Made by a program: the position numbers and the translations under genes
From: Parvibaculum sp.
GTDB lineage: Bacteria > Pseudomonadota > Alphaproteobacteria > Parvibaculales > Parvibaculaceae
DNA length: 64,000 nucleotides
Reading direction: 5' to 3'
Assembly (NCBI GenBank): GCA_030649335.1
Contig: JAUSLL010000018.1
Location: 62,001-126,000, forward strand
The notes under the pieces: generated by a model
What the model was told of the DNA's origin: nothing
Database searches by the model: none
Seen by the model: only the letters and a program-made list of their open reading frames with translations
Shown here: positions 28,789 through 38,061 of the stretch, piece by piece
How the letters are laid out: every line of letters begins with the position of its first letter
Position numbering within the stretch: the stretch's first letter is position 1

Positions 28789-31232
28789 TGTGCGGCCTCC
28801 AGCGAGATTGTCGCCATGGGCTGGAACTCATGCTTATCCTTGCCCGACACACGCTCGGACCATGGGTCCACCTGAGCGAATTTCTGGGAATAAACAAAGC
28901 GGTCAAAATAGGCGCGGCGTTTTTCAACATCACCCATGATCTGTCGGCGAATTTCCTCAACGCCGACGCGCTTCGTCCACTTATAGATGCGTTCGAGATA
29001 GCGGGCCTGCTCGCGATACATCTGCACAAGCGCCACGATATGCTCGAGCGCCTCGTCCTCCGTCTCCACGTGTCCAAGTATTTCGGTTCCTTTGATGTCG
29101 AGACCGGCCGCACCGGCAAAGTGAATGTCAAAACCGGAATCGACGCAGACCACGCCCACGTCCTTGCATGTCGCTTCCGAGCAATTGCGCGGACATCCGG
29201 AAACAGCCATCTTCACTTTGGCAGGCGTCCACGATCCCCACATGAATTTCTCGATGCGGATGCCGAGACCGGTCGAGTCCTGCGTGCCGAAGCGGCACCA
29301 GTCTGTGCCCACACAGGTCTTCACCGTGCGCAGACCCTTGGCATAAGCATGACCGGAGACGAAACCTGCTAGGCCGAGATCCGCCCAGACGGCGGGCAGG
29401 TCTTCTTTTGTGATACCCAGCATGTCGATGCGCTGGCCACCGGTTACTTTGACGGCGGGAATATTGAACTTGTCCACCACGTCGGCGATGGCACGCAATT
29501 CCTTGGCACTTGTCATGCCACCCCACATGCGCGGCACGACAGAATAGGTTCCGTCCTTCTGGATATTGGCGTGTACGCGCTCATTGATAAAGCGCGACTG
29601 ATAGTCGTCGGCATATTCGCCGGGCCAATTGCAAACGAGATAATAGTTGAGTGCCGGACGGCACTTGGCGCAGCCGCCGGATGTCGTCCAGTGCAATTCC
29701 TGCATGATGGCGGGAATGGTTTTCAGCTCTTTCGCCTTGATCAACCGACGCACGTCGTCGTGACCAAGGTCCGTGCAATTGCACATGGGCTGCACAGCGG
29801 CGGGGTTATAATCGCCGCCCAGTGACAGGCTCAGCAATTGTTCCACAAGCCCCGTGCAGCTTCCGCAAGAAGCGGACGCTTTCGTTTGCGCCCTCACGCC
29901 GTCGAGCGTCGTAATACCCTTCAATGTGACAGCCGAAGTGATCTGCCCTTTGCATATGCCGTTGCACCCGCAGATCTCTGCCTCATCCGGCAAGGCTGCA
30001 ACGGCCGCCATAGGGTCCAGGGCGGCACCGCCCTGATAGGCCTGACCAAAAATCAACGTGTCGCGCATCTCGGAAATGTCAGTCGCGCTCTTCATCAGAT
30101 CGAAGAACCATGGTCCGTCGCTCGCCTCGCCATACATGACCGCGCCGACCACGCGATCGTCTTTGAGGATAAGTCGCTTGTAAATGCCTGCTGTCGCGTC
30201 TCGCAGCACGATTTCCTCGCGGTCGTCACCTTCGGCAAAGTCACCCACGGAATAAAGATCGATGCCGGTCACCTTGAGCCGTGTTGCGGTCTGCGACGCC
30301 ACGAAGTGTTGCGTCGTATCACCTCCCAGATGCGCGGCGGCAACGCCTGCCATCTGATAAAGCGGCGCGACAAGGCCGTAGCAAGTGCTGTTGATCTCCG
30401 CGCATTCACCGAGCGCATAGATGCGTTCATCACTCGTCTGCATCTGATCATTGACGACAATGCCGCGATTAACGGTGAGGCCTGCCTCTTTCGCCATTTG
30501 CGCGTTTGGCCGGATGCCGACCGCCATCACGACAAGGTCAGCCGGAATTTCCGTGCCGTCTTCAAGGCGCACGGCTTCAACCTTGCCGTTGCCTGTGATC
30601 TCTTTTGTATTGGCACCTGTGAGAACACGGATGCCGCGATCCTCAAGCGCCTTCTTCAGCAGATAGCCCGCCGAACTGTCGAGCTGGCGTTCCATCAGCG
30701 TCGGCATCAGATGAATGACCGTCACCGTCATGCCCTGCATCTGCAAACCGGCGGCAGCTTCAAGACCCAACAAACCGCCACCGATCACGACCGCGTGGCC
30801 ACGGCCCTTTGCGGCGAGCAGCATGGCATGCACATCGTCGAGGTCGCGATAGGTGAGAACACCTGCGAGATTATGGCCGGGCACCGGAATGACAATCGGC
30901 ACCGAACCTGTAGCGATCACCAGCTTGTCGTAAGGAGCCACTTCGCCATGCTCGGAACGCACGGTGCGCTTGGCACGGTCGATCTCGACGACCTTGTGGC
31001 TCTTGTAGAGCATGATGCCACGCTCGACGTACCAGCCGTCACCATGAATGATGATTTCTTCAAATGCTTTTTCGCCGGAGAGCACCGGCGACAGCAAAAT
31101 GCGGTCATAATTGACGCGCGATTCCGCATTGAAAATCGTGACCTCATATTGATCCGGTGCGATTTCAAACAACCGCTCCAGCATTCTGCCGGGCGCCATG
31201 CCATTGCCGATGATGACGAGTTTCTCAGCCAT
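28785..31232 (-). CDS. nirB: NAD(P)H-dependent nitrite reductase large subunit
   Basis: Reduces nitrite to ammonium with six electrons from NAD(P)H. 815 residues. Domains: FAD/NAD(P)H-binding (about 1-400, LVIIGNGMAPGRMLERL and VVIGGGLLGLEAAAGLQMQG), two BFD-like [2Fe-2S] units (CGCNGICKGQI with SCGSCTG, then CNCTD with CAKCRP), and the siroheme/4Fe-4S part (TCVGTDWCRFGTQDS and SGCPRNCSEATCKD). I use ATG 31230-31232, preceded by AAGGA; a longer frame would overlap the ABC ATPase gene. Siroheme would come through the nearby CobA. Confidence 0.96.
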   Translation of the reverse strand: MAEKLVIIGNGMAPGRMLERLFEIAPDQYEVTIFNAESRVNYDRILLSPVLSGEKAFEEIIIHGDGWYVERGIMLYKSHKVVEIDRAKRTVRSEHGEVAPYDKLVIATGSVPIVIPVPGHNLAGVLTYRDLDDVHAMLLAAKGRGHAVVIGGGLLGLEAAAGLQMQGMTVTVIHLMPTLMERQLDSSAGYLLKKALEDRGIRVLTGANTKEITGNGKVEAVRLEDGTEIPADLVVMAVGIRPNAQMAKEAGLTVNRGIVVNDQMQTSDERIYALGECAEINSTCYGLVAPLYQMAGVAAAHLGGDTTQHFVASQTATRLKVTGIDLYSVGDFAEGDDREEIVLRDATAGIYKRLILKDDRVVGAVMYGEASDGPWFFDLMKSATDISEMRDTLIFGQAYQGGAALDPMAAVAALPDEAEICGCNGICKGQITSAVTLKGITTLDGVRAQTKASASCGSCTGLVEQLLSLSLGGDYNPAAVQPMCNCTDLGHDDVRRLIKAKELKTIPAIMQELHWTTSGGCAKCRPALNYYLVCNWPGEYADDYQSRFINERVHANIQKDGTYSVVPRMWGGMTSAKELRAIADVVDKFNIPAVKVTGGQRIDMLGITKEDLPAVWADLGLAGFVSGHAYAKGLRTVKTCVGTDWCRFGTQDSTGLGIRIEKFMWGSWTPAKVKMAVSGCPRNCSEATCKDVGVVCVDSGFDIHFAGAAGLDIKGTEILGHVETEDEALEHIVALVQMYREQARYLERIYKWTKRVGVEEIRRQIMGDVEKRRAYFDRFVYSQKFAQVDPWSERVSGKDKHEFQPMATISLEAAQ

Positions 31233-31236
31233 ATCC

Positions 31237-32997
31237 TTACTCCGCAGCTTCAATGTCTTTGCCGACAAACGTGTCTGATTTCTGAGCCCGCTTTTGCGTG
31301 ATGGCTTCAAGCGTTTCTGCCGAGGGGTTGGCACCGCCCTCATAGGCTTCCAGAAAATCGAGCAGCTCTTCGCGATAGGCGTAATAATCGGGGTGAGCGA
31401 GCAAGCTCTTGCGCGAACGCGGACGCGGCAGATCGACTTTCATAATATTGCCAATCTTGGCGTTCGGTCCGTTGCTCATCATCACAACGCGGTCGGCCAG
31501 CAGGATCGCTTCATCAACGTCATGCGTCACGCAAATCGCCGTCACTTCGGTGCGCGTCCAGACGTCCATCAGCACGTCCTGCAACTCCCAGCGCGTCAGA
31601 CTGTCCAACATGCCGAAAGGTTCATCGAGCAAAAGTAGCTTGGGTGACAGAGCAAAGGCGCGCGCAATTCCCACACGCTGCTTCATGCCGTTCGACAGAT
31701 CCGCCGCGCGCTTGTGCATGGCGTCGCCGAGCCCAACGCGATGCAAATAATACTCGACGATGTCTTTGCGTTCGGCGGGAGTCGCATTGGGATAAACCCG
31801 GTCCACACCCAGAGCCACATTCTCGCGCGCCGTGAGCCAAGGCATCAGCGATGGTGCCTGAAACACAACAGCGCGGTCGGGACCGGCACCGACAACCTCG
31901 TGCCCGTCGAGAATGATGCCGCCCGATGAAATCGAATTCAGCCCCGCGATCATCGACATAACAGTGGATTTGCCGCAGCCCGAATGACCGATCAGCGAAA
32001 TGAATTCGCCGCGCTTCATCTTGAGGTCGAACCCGTCCACCACAGTCAGCGGACCCTTGGGTGTTGGATAGACTTTGGTAACGCCGGAGAATTCGACATA
32101 GCCCTTGGTAATCGGCGAATGAGCCGCGTCCTCATAGGCCTTGGGGAGTTTGATCTTTGTGTTGTTCAGACGGATCGGCAAAACATCCGGCAGCATCAAG
32201 CCGTCGGGAATGCCGCTCACGCGGTCCGCACCCATATCCATCAGATATTTGGTGACAGCCGCACGCAACCGGATGAATTCCGCATCATGGTTCATCGCGC
32301 CACGTTCGCGCGGGCGCGCGATATTGACGTCAAAGGCAGGGCCGAGAGACGCACGCGGTCCGGGCTTCAGCGGAATAATCCGGTCGGCCAGCAGAATGGC
32401 TTCATCGACATCATTGGTGATGAGAACGATGGTTCGCTTTTCTTTCTGCGAAATCTCGGCGAACTCATCTTGCAACTTCGCCCGCGTCAGCGCGTCAAGC
32501 GCCGACAGAGGTTCATCAAGCAACAGGATTTCCGGCTGCATGGCAAGCGCACGGGCAACGGCCACACGCTGGCGCATTCCGCCTGACAACTCGCCGGGAC
32601 GACGGTCAGCAGCATGGCTGAGCCCCACCATCTCGATATAATGCGTGACAAGCTTTGCCCGCTCAGCGCTTGATTTTTTGCGGAAGACACTATCAACGGC
32701 CAGCGCGATATTGCCGCGCACCGACAACCAAGGCATCAGCGAATAGGACTGGAACACAACGCCGCGCTCCGGCCCCGGACCTTTCACCGGCACACCTTTG
32801 AATTTGATCTCGCCGCTGTCGGGATCAATCAGCCCCGCGAGCGCCGAAATGAGCGTCGTCTTGCCCGAGCCGGAAAAACCGACAATGGCAATGAACTCGC
32901 CCTCCTCGACCGTCAGATTAATGTCTTCCAGCACATCGGTCCGCGACGCGCCGGAACCGTAGGATTTACAGAGACCATTGATCTCGAGAATACTCAC
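31237..32997 (-). CDS. nitrate ABC transporter, fused double ATPase (NrtC/NrtD type)
   Basis: 586 residues containing two complete ATPase domains in one chain. The first (1-250) has Walker [17 protein letters not shown] and signature [15 protein letters not shown]; the second (about 295-550) has [16 protein letters not shown] and [15 protein letters not shown]. Each has its Walker B LLLDEP. There is no NrtA-like solute-binding domain at the C-terminus, unlike cyanobacterial NrtC. It energises NrtB for nitrate uptake. 9 bp after nrtB and 4 bp before nirB. Confidence 0.93.
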   Translation of the reverse strand: MSILEINGLCKSYGSGASRTDVLEDINLTVEEGEFIAIVGFSGSGKTTLISALAGLIDPDSGEIKFKGVPVKGPGPERGVVFQSYSLMPWLSVRGNIALAVDSVFRKKSSAERAKLVTHYIEMVGLSHAADRRPGELSGGMRQRVAVARALAMQPEILLLDEPLSALDALTRAKLQDEFAEISQKEKRTIVLITNDVDEAILLADRIIPLKPGPRASLGPAFDVNIARPRERGAMNHDAEFIRLRAAVTKYLMDMGADRVSGIPDGLMLPDVLPIRLNNTKIKLPKAYEDAAHSPITKGYVEFSGVTKVYPTPKGPLTVVDGFDLKMKRGEFISLIGHSGCGKSTVMSMIAGLNSISSGGIILDGHEVVGAGPDRAVVFQAPSLMPWLTARENVALGVDRVYPNATPAERKDIVEYYLHRVGLGDAMHKRAADLSNGMKQRVGIARAFALSPKLLLLDEPFGMLDSLTRWELQDVLMDVWTRTEVTAICVTHDVDEAILLADRVVMMSNGPNAKIGNIMKVDLPRPRSRKSLLAHPDYYAYREELLDFLEAYEGGANPSAETLEAITQKRAQKSDTFVGKDIEAAE

Positions 32998-33006
32998 TCG
33001 TGTCTC

Positions 33007-34080
33007 CTATCGGTTCGCTTGAAAAGTGAACGCCGTCTGCAGCGCGAACATGATGCGATCGAGAGCAAAACCAATGACGCCGATGGTCAACACGGCGACC
33101 ATGATGCGGGCGAGCGAGTTGGACGAACCGTTCTGGAATTCATCCCAGACGAATTTTCCAAGTCCCGGATTTTGCGCGAGCATCTCGGCGGCAATCAGCA
33201 CCATCCAACCGACACTGAGCGACAGGCGCAGGCCGGTGAAAATCAGCGGCAGAGCCGAAGGCAGCACCAGCTTGCGAATGGTTGTGAAAGTCGAAAGCTG
33301 TAACACCTTGCCGACGTTCATCAGATCCTTATCAATCGAGGCGACGCCCATCGCGGTGTTGATCAGCGTCGGCCAGAGCGAACAGAGCGTCACCGTGACT
33401 GCCGAGATCACCAGCGATTTCGGCAAGGCCTCACTGGCATCGACATAAACCGCCGAGACAATCATGGTGACAATCGGCAGCCATGCGAGCGGCGACACAG
33501 GCTTGAATATCTGGATCAGCGGATTCAATGCACCATTGACGGTACGACTGAGGCCGGACGCGATACCCACCGGCACGGCAATGAATGTCGCAATCAGAAA
33601 GCCGAGACCGACCGTCTTGAGCGAGGTGAGTATCTGGTCAAGATAGGTCGGTTGACCTGTGTAATCGTGATGACGCACGCGGTCGGGTTCACCCTGCGCG
33701 ATGAAGGCCTCATTGCGCTCGGACTGGCGGGTATAGAAGTCCGCCTGCCGTTGACGGGCCGCCGCATAATCCTGCGCGAGGCTTTCAGCCTGTTCCCACA
33801 CCTGTACAGGACCAGGGATCGCGCCCAGCGAGGTCGTCACCCGGGGCGCGAGAACGCCCCAGGCGACGAGGAACAGCGCGATGCCGATCAGCGGCACGAA
33901 CAGACTTTCACGCAACACCACCATCTGTTCGCGCGGGCTGTCGCCTGCCGCCATCTTCAGCAATGGCACAATCCAGCCAAAGCCGAGAATGTCGAGCCAG
34001 CGGGAGGATTTGTTAAGCGCGGCAAAGAGCTTCTCGCGCTTTGGTCTTTGTGTTGCACCTGTTTCAGTCAGCATCGCCAT
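33007..34080 (-). CDS. nrtB: nitrate ABC transporter permease
   Basis: BPD-type permease, 357 residues, with about six membrane segments and the EAA-like loop around SIDKDLMNVGKVLQLSTF. A soluble N-terminal extension and a ~60-residue charged insert (AAARQRQADFYTRQSERNEA region, near 105-150) come before the core. Membrane component of the NrtA-NrtB-NrtCD importer. Confidence 0.93.
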   Translation of the reverse strand: MAMLTETGATQRPKREKLFAALNKSSRWLDILGFGWIVPLLKMAAGDSPREQMVVLRESLFVPLIGIALFLVAWGVLAPRVTTSLGAIPGPVQVWEQAESLAQDYAAARQRQADFYTRQSERNEAFIAQGEPDRVRHHDYTGQPTYLDQILTSLKTVGLGFLIATFIAVPVGIASGLSRTVNGALNPLIQIFKPVSPLAWLPIVTMIVSAVYVDASEALPKSLVISAVTVTLCSLWPTLINTAMGVASIDKDLMNVGKVLQLSTFTTIRKLVLPSALPLIFTGLRLSLSVGWMVLIAAEMLAQNPGLGKFVWDEFQNGSSNSLARIMVAVLTIGVIGFALDRIMFALQTAFTFQANR

Positions 34081-34122
34081 GGGGGAGGTCCTTATGTATA
34101 GGGCGCGGGAGAATACAGACGT

Positions 34123-35553
34123 TCATTTCGCAACAATCTTTGTGCCGACGACCTGCTCTTTGCCCTTCAGGCCGAGCGTGAAGCTGTCGATGTAAGCATT
34201 GGGTGTGTGGCCGTCATAAGCGATGCCGTCGATGAAATCGGCCGTCGGCACTTTGTAGCCATCGCTGGTCCAGGGAAAGTCGTCGCTCTTTGCTTTGCCT
34301 TCATCCACCAAAGCGCGCGCGGCTTTGAGGTAGATGTCGGGCCGATAGACAGACTTCGCTGTATCCGCATACCAGGCATCGGGCTTGCTTGTGTCGATCT
34401 GTCCCCAGCGGCGCATCTGCGTGAGAAACCACACAGCGTCGGAATAAAAGGGATAGGTCGCATTGTAACGGAAGAAGACGTTGAAATCGGGAATGTCGCG
34501 CTTGTCGCCCTTTTCATATTCAAACGTGCCGGTCATCGAATTAGCGATCACGACGGCGTCCGCCCCGACATAGTTTGGCTTGGAGAGAATGCGCACGGCC
34601 TCAGCGCGGTTCGCGCCGTGGTCAGCGTCGAGCCATTCAGCCGCGCGGATCAGGGCCTTGGTGAGCGCGATCACCGTGTTGGGATTCTTCTCGGCAAATT
34701 CCGCCGTGATGCCGAAGACTTTTTCGGGATTGTTCTTCCAAATTTCCGTGTCGGTGATTACCGGCACACCGATACCTTTGAACACAGCCGCCTGGTTCCA
34801 CGGCTCGCCGACGCAATAGCCGTCAATCGTGCCGGCTTCGAGCGTCGCGGGCATCTGAGGCGGCGGCGTTACGGAGAGCAGAACATCGGCGCCGATCTTG
34901 CCCGATGTGTCACCCGCCGAATAAAGCCCGGGGTTCAATCCGCCAGCGGCCAGCCAATAGCGCAAATAGTAGTTATGCGTCGAAACCGGAAAGACCATGC
35001 CCATGTTGAAGGACTTGCCGTCGGCCTTATATGCCGCCACGACCGGCTTCAGCGCGCTGGCCGGAATGGGATGTGCAGGCCTTCCGTCCGCCTGCATTTT
35101 AATATGCGGCTTCATCGCGTCCCAGACAGCATTCGACACGGTGATGCCATTGCCATTCAAGTCCATCGAGAAAGGCGTCACGATATGCGCTTTGGTGCCG
35201 AAGCCGATGGTGGCAGCCAGCGGCTGGCCCGCCAGCATATGCGCACCATCGAGCTGACCTGTGATGACGCGGTCGAGCAGGACTTTCCAGTTCGCCTGCG
35301 CTTCCAGCGTCACAAAAAGACCTTCGTCTTCGAAGAAACCCTTCTCATAAGCAATCGCCAGCGGTGCCATATCAGTGAGCTTGATGAAGCCGAGCTTCAA
35401 TTGCTCTTTTTCGAGGCGCAGCGGTTCAGCCTTCACAGGTGTCGAAACAAAAAATCCCGCCGACAGGCTGAGCAACAATGCCGTCGCGCCGAGCAACAGC
35501 CCGCGCCGCTTTACCAAAACATTCGACAACTTCCCGCCAAACCTATCGCTCAT
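34123..35553 (-). CDS. nrtA: nitrate ABC transporter substrate-binding protein
   Basis: Periplasmic nitrate-binding protein, 476 residues. The N-terminus has a basic pair then a hydrophobic core ([19 protein letters not shown]), a Tat- or Sec-like signal ending near VKAEP. Conserved NrtA stretches include [40 protein letters not shown] and [13 protein letters not shown] precedes ATG 35551-35553. It is first in an eight-gene operon that runs to 24499. Its 5' leader carries a terminator and an ANTAR-type hairpin, so read-through should depend on NasT. Confidence 0.95.
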   Translation of the reverse strand: MSDRFGGKLSNVLVKRRGLLLGATALLLSLSAGFFVSTPVKAEPLRLEKEQLKLGFIKLTDMAPLAIAYEKGFFEDEGLFVTLEAQANWKVLLDRVITGQLDGAHMLAGQPLAATIGFGTKAHIVTPFSMDLNGNGITVSNAVWDAMKPHIKMQADGRPAHPIPASALKPVVAAYKADGKSFNMGMVFPVSTHNYYLRYWLAAGGLNPGLYSAGDTSGKIGADVLLSVTPPPQMPATLEAGTIDGYCVGEPWNQAAVFKGIGVPVITDTEIWKNNPEKVFGITAEFAEKNPNTVIALTKALIRAAEWLDADHGANRAEAVRILSKPNYVGADAVVIANSMTGTFEYEKGDKRDIPDFNVFFRYNATYPFYSDAVWFLTQMRRWGQIDTSKPDAWYADTAKSVYRPDIYLKAARALVDEGKAKSDDFPWTSDGYKVPTADFIDGIAYDGHTPNAYIDSFTLGLKGKEQVVGTKIVAK

Positions 35554-35595
35554 CGGTTACTCCGCTTCCGCGTCTGCAAGACGCGTTTGAAAAAC

Positions 35596-35657
35596 AAAAA
35601 AGCCGCCCGACTGAGACCACCGCCCGTCCAAGGGCGACACTTCAGTTCGGCGGCTTT
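35596..35657 (-). terminator. conditional terminator in nrtA leader
   Basis: On the minus strand AAAGCCGCC (from 35657) pairs with GGCGGC plus TTTTTT (35607-35596); inside, AACTGA/TCAGT and CGCCC/GGGCG extend the hairpin around a TTGGAC apical loop. The T-run ends 43 nt before the nrtA ATG. A strong terminator in the leader of a long operon fits antitermination by NasT. Confidence 0.82.
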
Positions 35658-35670
35658 GCCAACGTGAGCA

Positions 35671-35713
35671 GCATTCTTCGTTGAACGCGCTTATGCACGA
35701 CCCGTCATGGGTC
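35671..35713 (-). promoter_or_regulatory. probable ANTAR (NasT) target hairpins, nrtA leader
   Basis: Two hairpins precede the terminator on the minus strand. The second, GCGTTC-AACGAA-GAATGC (35688-35671), is a 6-bp stem with a hexaloop having A at position 1 and G at 4, the rule for ANTAR targets. The first, GACCC-ATGAC-GGGTC (35713-35699), has a five-base loop and so matches less well. They are 10 nt apart. Confidence 0.65.
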
Positions 35714-35991
35714 TGAAATACACAGAGCAGAATTCGTGCCAATCGCTCTGCCGCATCACATCCGGCGGAAAGCTGCGTCTTTCGGCATCGGACCTGCATC
35801 GCCGCGCCGACGGATTGCTTTGTAGCGCTGCACAAATAATAGGCGTCCAGACAGAAATTTATGCATCGCACCATTTTTCAACGCTCGATAGTCCCTGCCC
35901 CGCAGCAATTCGGTTCCGGCCAACACAAACGCCAAATTGACAGGCGCGAATTCAACGATAGGTTCGGCTTCATAGTGTTCAGGAGGCCAAA

Positions 35992-36573
35992 CTGAAAATT
36001 GCTGTTGTTGACGAGAGTGCTGCCCGTGCGGAAGTGATCGCAGAAGGTCTGCGTGAAGCAGGCCTCACCGATGTGCACCTTCTCGTCGAACGCACCGGCC
36101 TCGTCGCGCGTCTGACCTCGCTCGCGCCGGATGTCATTCTCATCAATCTCGAAAACCCGCGCCGCGACATGCTGGAAGAAAGCTTCACCCTGTCGCGCGC
36201 ACTGTCGCGCCCGATTGCCATGTTCGTCGATCAGACAGACGAGCGCGCCATTTCCGAAGCGGTGGATGCCGGCATCTCCGCCTATGTCGTCGATGGCATG
36301 CGCAAGGAGCGCATCAAACCCATTCTCGAACTTGCCGTCCGCCGGTTTCATGCCTTCGCCAGACTTCAGGGCGAATTGGCGGAAGCCAAATCCGCGCTCG
36401 CTGAACGCAAAACCGTAGACAAAGCGAAGATGTTGCTGATGAAACGCCGCAAGATTGACGAAGCGACGGCCTACGCGCTGTTGCGCAAGCAAGCCATGGA
36501 CAGCGGCCGCCGCATCGCCGATGTCGCCGAAGCCCTGATCTCCGTCGAAGCCTTGCTCGGAGACCAGACATGA
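35992..36573 (+). CDS. nasT: nitrate-responsive ANTAR antiterminator NasT
   Basis: Response-regulator-like RNA-binding protein: receiver domain (about 1-120) and C-terminal ANTAR domain (about 130-190, KAKMLLMKRRKIDEATAYAL and ending VAEALISVEALLG). The best start is CTG 35992-35994: a perfect AGGAGG (35981-35986) lies five bases upstream, and the product MKIAVVDESAARAEV begins exactly like a receiver domain with its acidic pair. The next common start, GTG 36034, has no ribosome site and would delete strand 1 and the DE pair. The stop overlaps nasS (ATGA). Known NasT proteins are held by NasS and released by nitrate. Confidence 0.92.
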   Translation: MKIAVVDESAARAEVIAEGLREAGLTDVHLLVERTGLVARLTSLAPDVILINLENPRRDMLEESFTLSRALSRPIAMFVDQTDERAISEAVDAGISAYVVDGMRKERIKPILELAVRRFHAFARLQGELAEAKSALAERKTVDKAKMLLMKRRKIDEATAYALLRKQAMDSGRRIADVAEALISVEALLGDQT

Positions 36574-37787
36574 CACATTTCAGAATTGGTTTTCTGCCGC
36601 TCGTCGATGCTGTCTTGCCGATTGTCGCCCATGAATCCGGCATCGCGCACAAACACGGCATCTCCATCGAGATGGTCAAAGACCCGAGCTGGGCCACCGT
36701 GCGCGACCGCCTCGTCTATGGCCAGACCGATGCCGCGCATCTCCTCGCACCACTCGCCATCGCGACCTCGCTCGGTCTCGACCAGACCAAGACGAGCACA
36801 CCGCTCGCAGCGCCTTTCATGCTGGGGCTCAACGGTAACGCGATCACTGTCAGCCCCCGCGTCGCTACCCTGCTCGCCGCCGACCGCAACAGCTTTGCCG
36901 ATGTAAAACAAACCGGCATGCGACTTGCCGCACTGGCAAAAACATCCGCCGCCGAAGGTCGCAAATTGCGCCTCGCCGTGGTGCATCGTCATTCAAGCCA
37001 CAATTACATGTTGCGCTATTGGCTCGCGGCCAGCGGCTGCGATCCGGAAACCGATGTCGAAATCATTGTTGTGCCGCCGCCCTTCATCGCCGACGCGTTG
37101 AAAAGCGGTGAAGTGGATGGTTCATGTGTCGGCGAACCCTGGAGCAGCGTCGCCGTTGCCCGTGGTGTCGGCCAGATCATTGCCACCACGGCCCAGATAT
37201 GGAGCCGCGGTGTCGAAAAACTTCTCGCCTTCCGCAAGAGCCTGCTCGATGAACGTCGAGACGAGGTGGAAGCACTGTTGCGGGCGCTCCACGAGGCCGG
37301 ACACTTTGTCTCCGATCCCGCCAACGCGATGAATGTCGCTGACATACTGGCGCGACCCGCCTACATCGACCAGCCCGCCACCCTCATCGCACGTGCGCTC
37401 ACAAACCGGCTGGCTCTCACACAGGACGACGCAGAGCAGCCTGTGAGAGACTTTCTTTTCCTGCATCAGGAAGCAGCCAATTTCCCGTGGCGCAGTCAGG
37501 CCATGTGGCTTTATTCCCAGATGGTGCGCTGGGGTCACGCACCGGGCACCGACGCAGGCTTTGCCGCTGCCGCGGATGTTTTCCGACCCGACATTTACCG
37601 TGCGGCGCTGGAAGGCACAGACGCCGTCATGCCGGGCGCCAGCGCCAAAGTCGAAGGCGCGATCCGCACCCCGACAGGCGCGTCTACCGTCAGTGGACGT
37701 CTTATTCTTGGGCCCGACAGCTTCTTTGACGGGCGCAATTTCGATCCCGACAAGCCGATGGATTATCTGGCAGCGCAGACACAGTGA
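36570..37787 (+). CDS. nasS: nitrate sensor NasS
   Basis: Cytoplasmic NrtA-like binding protein that senses nitrate and sequesters NasT. 405 residues with no signal peptide (MTHFRIGFLPLVDAVLPIVA), sharing with NrtA the blocks NYMLRYWLAASG, VVPPPFIADALKSGEVDG and GSCVGEPWSSVAVARG. Coupling to nasT by ATGA and lack of export signal separate it from a true NrtA. In the known system nitrate binding frees NasT. Confidence 0.93.
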   Translation: MTHFRIGFLPLVDAVLPIVAHESGIAHKHGISIEMVKDPSWATVRDRLVYGQTDAAHLLAPLAIATSLGLDQTKTSTPLAAPFMLGLNGNAITVSPRVATLLAADRNSFADVKQTGMRLAALAKTSAAEGRKLRLAVVHRHSSHNYMLRYWLAASGCDPETDVEIIVVPPPFIADALKSGEVDGSCVGEPWSSVAVARGVGQIIATTAQIWSRGVEKLLAFRKSLLDERRDEVEALLRALHEAGHFVSDPANAMNVADILARPAYIDQPATLIARALTNRLALTQDDAEQPVRDFLFLHQEAANFPWRSQAMWLYSQMVRWGHAPGTDAGFAAAADVFRPDIYRAALEGTDAVMPGASAKVEGAIRTPTGASTVSGRLILGPDSFFDGRNFDPDKPMDYLAAQTQ

Positions 37788-37893
37788 CGACTTATTTTTG
37801 TTGCGTCGCAAAATTCCCCTTGCGGTGCAACACGATTTTGTGAAACGTTTATGACGCACAGATAGCAATGTCTGAAACATAGAGGCGGACCAC

Positions 37894-37936
37894 CCCCAAT
37901 GATGGGGATCATGTCTACCTTCCGGCAATGATGCCG
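37894..37936 (+). promoter_or_regulatory. dual-hexaloop ANTAR (NasT) target, porin leader
   Basis: CCCC-AATGAT-GGGG (37894-37907) and CGGC-AATGAT-GCCG (37923-37936) are two stems with the same hexaloop, A at position 1 and G at 4, 15 nt apart. This is exactly the two-hairpin ANTAR target. Downstream, CGAAC (37939-37943) can pair with GTTCG (37962-37966), which would break the terminator stem. Confidence 0.85.
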
Positions 37937-37954
37937 CCCGAACCGGTTTGTATG

Positions 37955-37979
37955 AACCGCCGTTCGAGGCGGTTTTTTT
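37955..37979 (+). terminator. conditional terminator in porin leader
   Basis: AACCGCC-GTTCGA-GGCGGTT followed by a T-run to 37979. It lies 168 nt after the nasS stop and 82 nt before the porin start. It could end nasTS transcripts and be relieved for porin expression by NasT bound at 37894-37936. Confidence 0.88.
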
Positions 37980-38061
37980 GCGTCCGGTGCATTGATTTGT
38001 ACCCGGACGAACGAGACCTGCTGCGCGTTTTTCAAATTTTCCTTCTGCCCCGGGGGCTTCA

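Noticed and set aside
29838-31301. 487-codon open frame on the plus strand
   Set aside because: Fully antisense to nirB, rich in His/Arg as expected for a shadow of a GC-rich gene; no ribosome site or recognisable motif.
34207-35667. 486-codon open frame on the plus strand
   Set aside because: Antisense to nrtA and its leader; composition is that of a shadow frame.
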